Origin: an uncultured Parasphingopyxis sp. | GTDB taxonomy: Bacteria > Pseudomonadota > Alphaproteobacteria > Sphingomonadales > Sphingomonadaceae | Direction of reading: 5' to 3' | Length of the DNA: 64,000 nt | Assembly (NCBI GenBank): GCA_947259005.1 | Contig: CAMYKP010000007.1 | Location: forward strand, 124,001-188,000 | Shown: in pieces, positions 62,948 through 64,000 of the stretch | Layout: every line of letters begins with the position of its first letter | How positions within the stretch are numbered: the stretch's first letter is position 1 | Position numbers and translations under genes: made by a program | Notes under the pieces: generated by a model | Seen by the model: the letters and a program-made list of their open reading frames with translations, nothing else | The model's database searches: none | What the model was told of the DNA's origin: nothing

Positions 62948-63356
62948 GGGTTTTCTCTTCCTATAGTTCTGAGCATCGAACTATTGCAGCGACAGTGCGC
63001 AAAACCCGGTGCTCGGCATTGGCACAAGGCAGCAAGAGAAGATTAATCGCAATATCGTTAACCATGATTTCGATGGTTAATCAGAGATTTGCAGGTAATC
63101 CTTTTCAATATTGATAGTTAATGTCCCATTGAGGGGCAGTTTCACGGTCTCGATCGCCACTGTCTTAAGTTCGACGCCAGCCATAATCCGGCCCCGTATT
63201 TCCCACGATAGGCAGTTTCATCGATTCGCAGCTTGTGTGACCCTCATGGGATGCGTATAGGCCCGCGCCATAGGGGAACGCCGATTCATCCTTGAGTCTC
63301 AGAGCGTTTCGCGTCGCAATCTGTTTATGCCGGTTAAGCGGTGAGGGAACGTAAAT
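62948..63356. other. 409-base intergenic region between the Ser-rich gene and dksA
   Basis: No gene is convincing. It holds a double TTAACCAT dyad at 63058-63080 and GATTAATC at 63041-63048, and must contain promoters for both divergent genes. The half nearer dksA (63120-63350) shows nothing I can name. Confidence 0.5.
63058..63080. promoter_or_regulatory. Inverted TTAACCAT dyad, possible CtrA site
   Basis: TTAACCAT-GATTTCG-ATGGTTAA: perfect eight-base arms with a seven-base spacer. TTAACCAT is the half-site reported for the alphaproteobacterial regulator CtrA. It lies about 110 bases before the Ser-rich gene and about 280 before dksA. Confidence 0.45.
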
Positions 63357-63818
63357 ATGGCAACTGCGGTGCAACCAACCAAAAAGAAGTCCGCTGGCGA
63401 CCTGAGCGAACCGCCGAAAACCGATGCCGTTCTGGATTATGACGCTCCGTTTATGGGCAAGTCGCATCAAGCCTATTTCTTCCAGAAGCTGACCGAATGG
63501 AAAGCCGGGATCGTTCGCGATGTGGATGGCACGCGAGAGCAATTGCGCGAAGGCCCTATCCGTGAGCCCGATGCGACCGATCGCGCCTCGAGTGAAACCG
63601 ACTGGTCGATCGAATTGCGACGCCGGGATCGGCAGCGCAAACTCGTCGCCAAGATCGATGCTGCGCTGCGCCGCCTGGAGAATGGCGAATATGGTTATTG
63701 CGTGGTCACCGGTGAACCGATTTCCTTGGCGCGCTTGGACGCGCGACCGATCGCAACGATGACCGTCGAAGCCCAGGAACGGCACGAGCGCAACGAACGC
63801 ACGACGCGCGACGAATAG
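63357..63818 (+). CDS. dksA: RNA polymerase-binding transcription factor DksA
   Basis: A 153-residue DksA/TraR protein with the coiled-coil helix (LTEWKAGIVRDVDGTREQL) and C-terminal globule YGYCVVTGEPISLARLDARP. Only one of the four zinc cysteines of E. coli DksA remains, as is typical of many alphaproteobacterial members. It works with ppGpp in the stringent response. Confidence 0.93.
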   Translation: MATAVQPTKKKSAGDLSEPPKTDAVLDYDAPFMGKSHQAYFFQKLTEWKAGIVRDVDGTREQLREGPIREPDATDRASSETDWSIELRRRDRQRKLVAKIDAALRRLENGEYGYCVVTGEPISLARLDARPIATMTVEAQERHERNERTTRDE

Positions 63819-63853
63819 GCTCAATCAGCCGGCAAGCATGCCGCAGGGCCCGT

Positions 63854-64000
63854 CTAATGCGTGACGAGCTGCTCCTTAATTCTCAATTTCTGCTTTTTTA
63901 GCTCTGCAAGCTTGATCTGATCGGGTGAGGGTCGCTGCATTTCCATCTCTATCTTGGCATCCAGGCCGGCATGCTTGGCTTCAAGGGCGGATTCATGAGC
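63854..64000 (-). CDS. YdcH (DUF465) family protein, C-terminal part
   Basis: Forty-eight residues then TAG (63854-63856), read from the window end; the start lies beyond base 64000. The sequence AHESALEAKHAGLDAKIEME then IKLAELKKQKLRIKEQL matches the YdcH/DUF465 family, small charged helical proteins of unknown function. Confidence 0.8.
   Translation of the reverse strand, partial: AHESALEAKHAGLDAKIEMEMQRPSPDQIKLAELKKQKLRIKEQLVTH

Overview
The window reads as ordinary chromosome of a Sphingomonadales alphaproteobacterium. This rests on gene content and order (radA - cvpA - NifU-like scaffold - CPA2 antiporter - aroB/aroK; xerD - accA; comF - grxC - nitrilase - DUF1178), high-GC codon use, an L9 protein with a long acidic tail, a one-cysteine DksA, Sphingomonad-style flavin halogenase paralogues and one copy of a short CTTGTCGAAGG interspersed repeat. 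I cannot name the genus. There is no prophage, insertion sequence, CRISPR array or rRNA operon. The only tRNA seen is tRNA-Arg(CCU) at 14478.

Layout. 1-14.5 kb is housekeeping: the radA tail, cvpA, an Fe-S scaffold, a KefB-type antiporter, aroK-aroB (minus), a 45-aa membrane peptide coupled to a 607-aa secreted protein, xerD, accA, an M48 lipoprotein protease, two orphan Flp pilins, a NUDIX hydrolase, a methyltransferase divergent from comF, grxC, a nitrilase, DUF1178 and tRNA-Arg. 14.5-31 kb is the most accessory stretch. It holds an acyl carrier protein coupled to an LpxL-like acyltransferase, a helix-turn-helix protein behind a palindrome, a TauD dioxygenase, folE, a PKHD hydroxylase/sulfotransferase pair, the rpsF-rpsR-rplI operon, a 55-aa CxxC protein coupled to an SDR, a secreted M17 peptidase, a DUF1989 protein whose conserved N-terminus precedes any normal start codon, an unassigned serine-hydrolase-like protein, a second TauD dioxygenase, an RluE-type pseudouridine synthase and a RoxA-like JmjC oxygenase.

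32-46 kb carries threonine catabolism (tdh-kbl), a flavin-dependent halogenase coupled to a degenerate paralogue, a WYL regulator, a glyoxalase-fold protein, a MarR-EmrA-EmrB efflux operon with a clear operator-like palindrome, and an acyl-CoA dehydrogenase coupled to an APH-type kinase. 46-51 kb is the fatty-acid operon fabD-fabG-acpP-fabF followed by mltG. 51-64 kb holds argC, an NlpC/P60 hydrolase, a cytosolic M17 peptidase, rimO, DUF1761, a K+ channel, an nlpD-like gene - surE - serS run, a host-attachment-family protein, a Ser/Gly-rich protein with a PEP-CTERM-like tail, dksA and the 3' end of a YdcH gene.

Many neighbours overlap by 4-8 bases (ATGA, GTGA or TGATG), which suggests tight translational coupling. 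The least explained parts are the halogenase pair, the ACP/acyltransferase pair, the hydroxylase/sulfotransferase pair, the CxxC micro-protein with its SDR, and the Ser-rich sorted protein downstream of a double TTAACCAT dyad.
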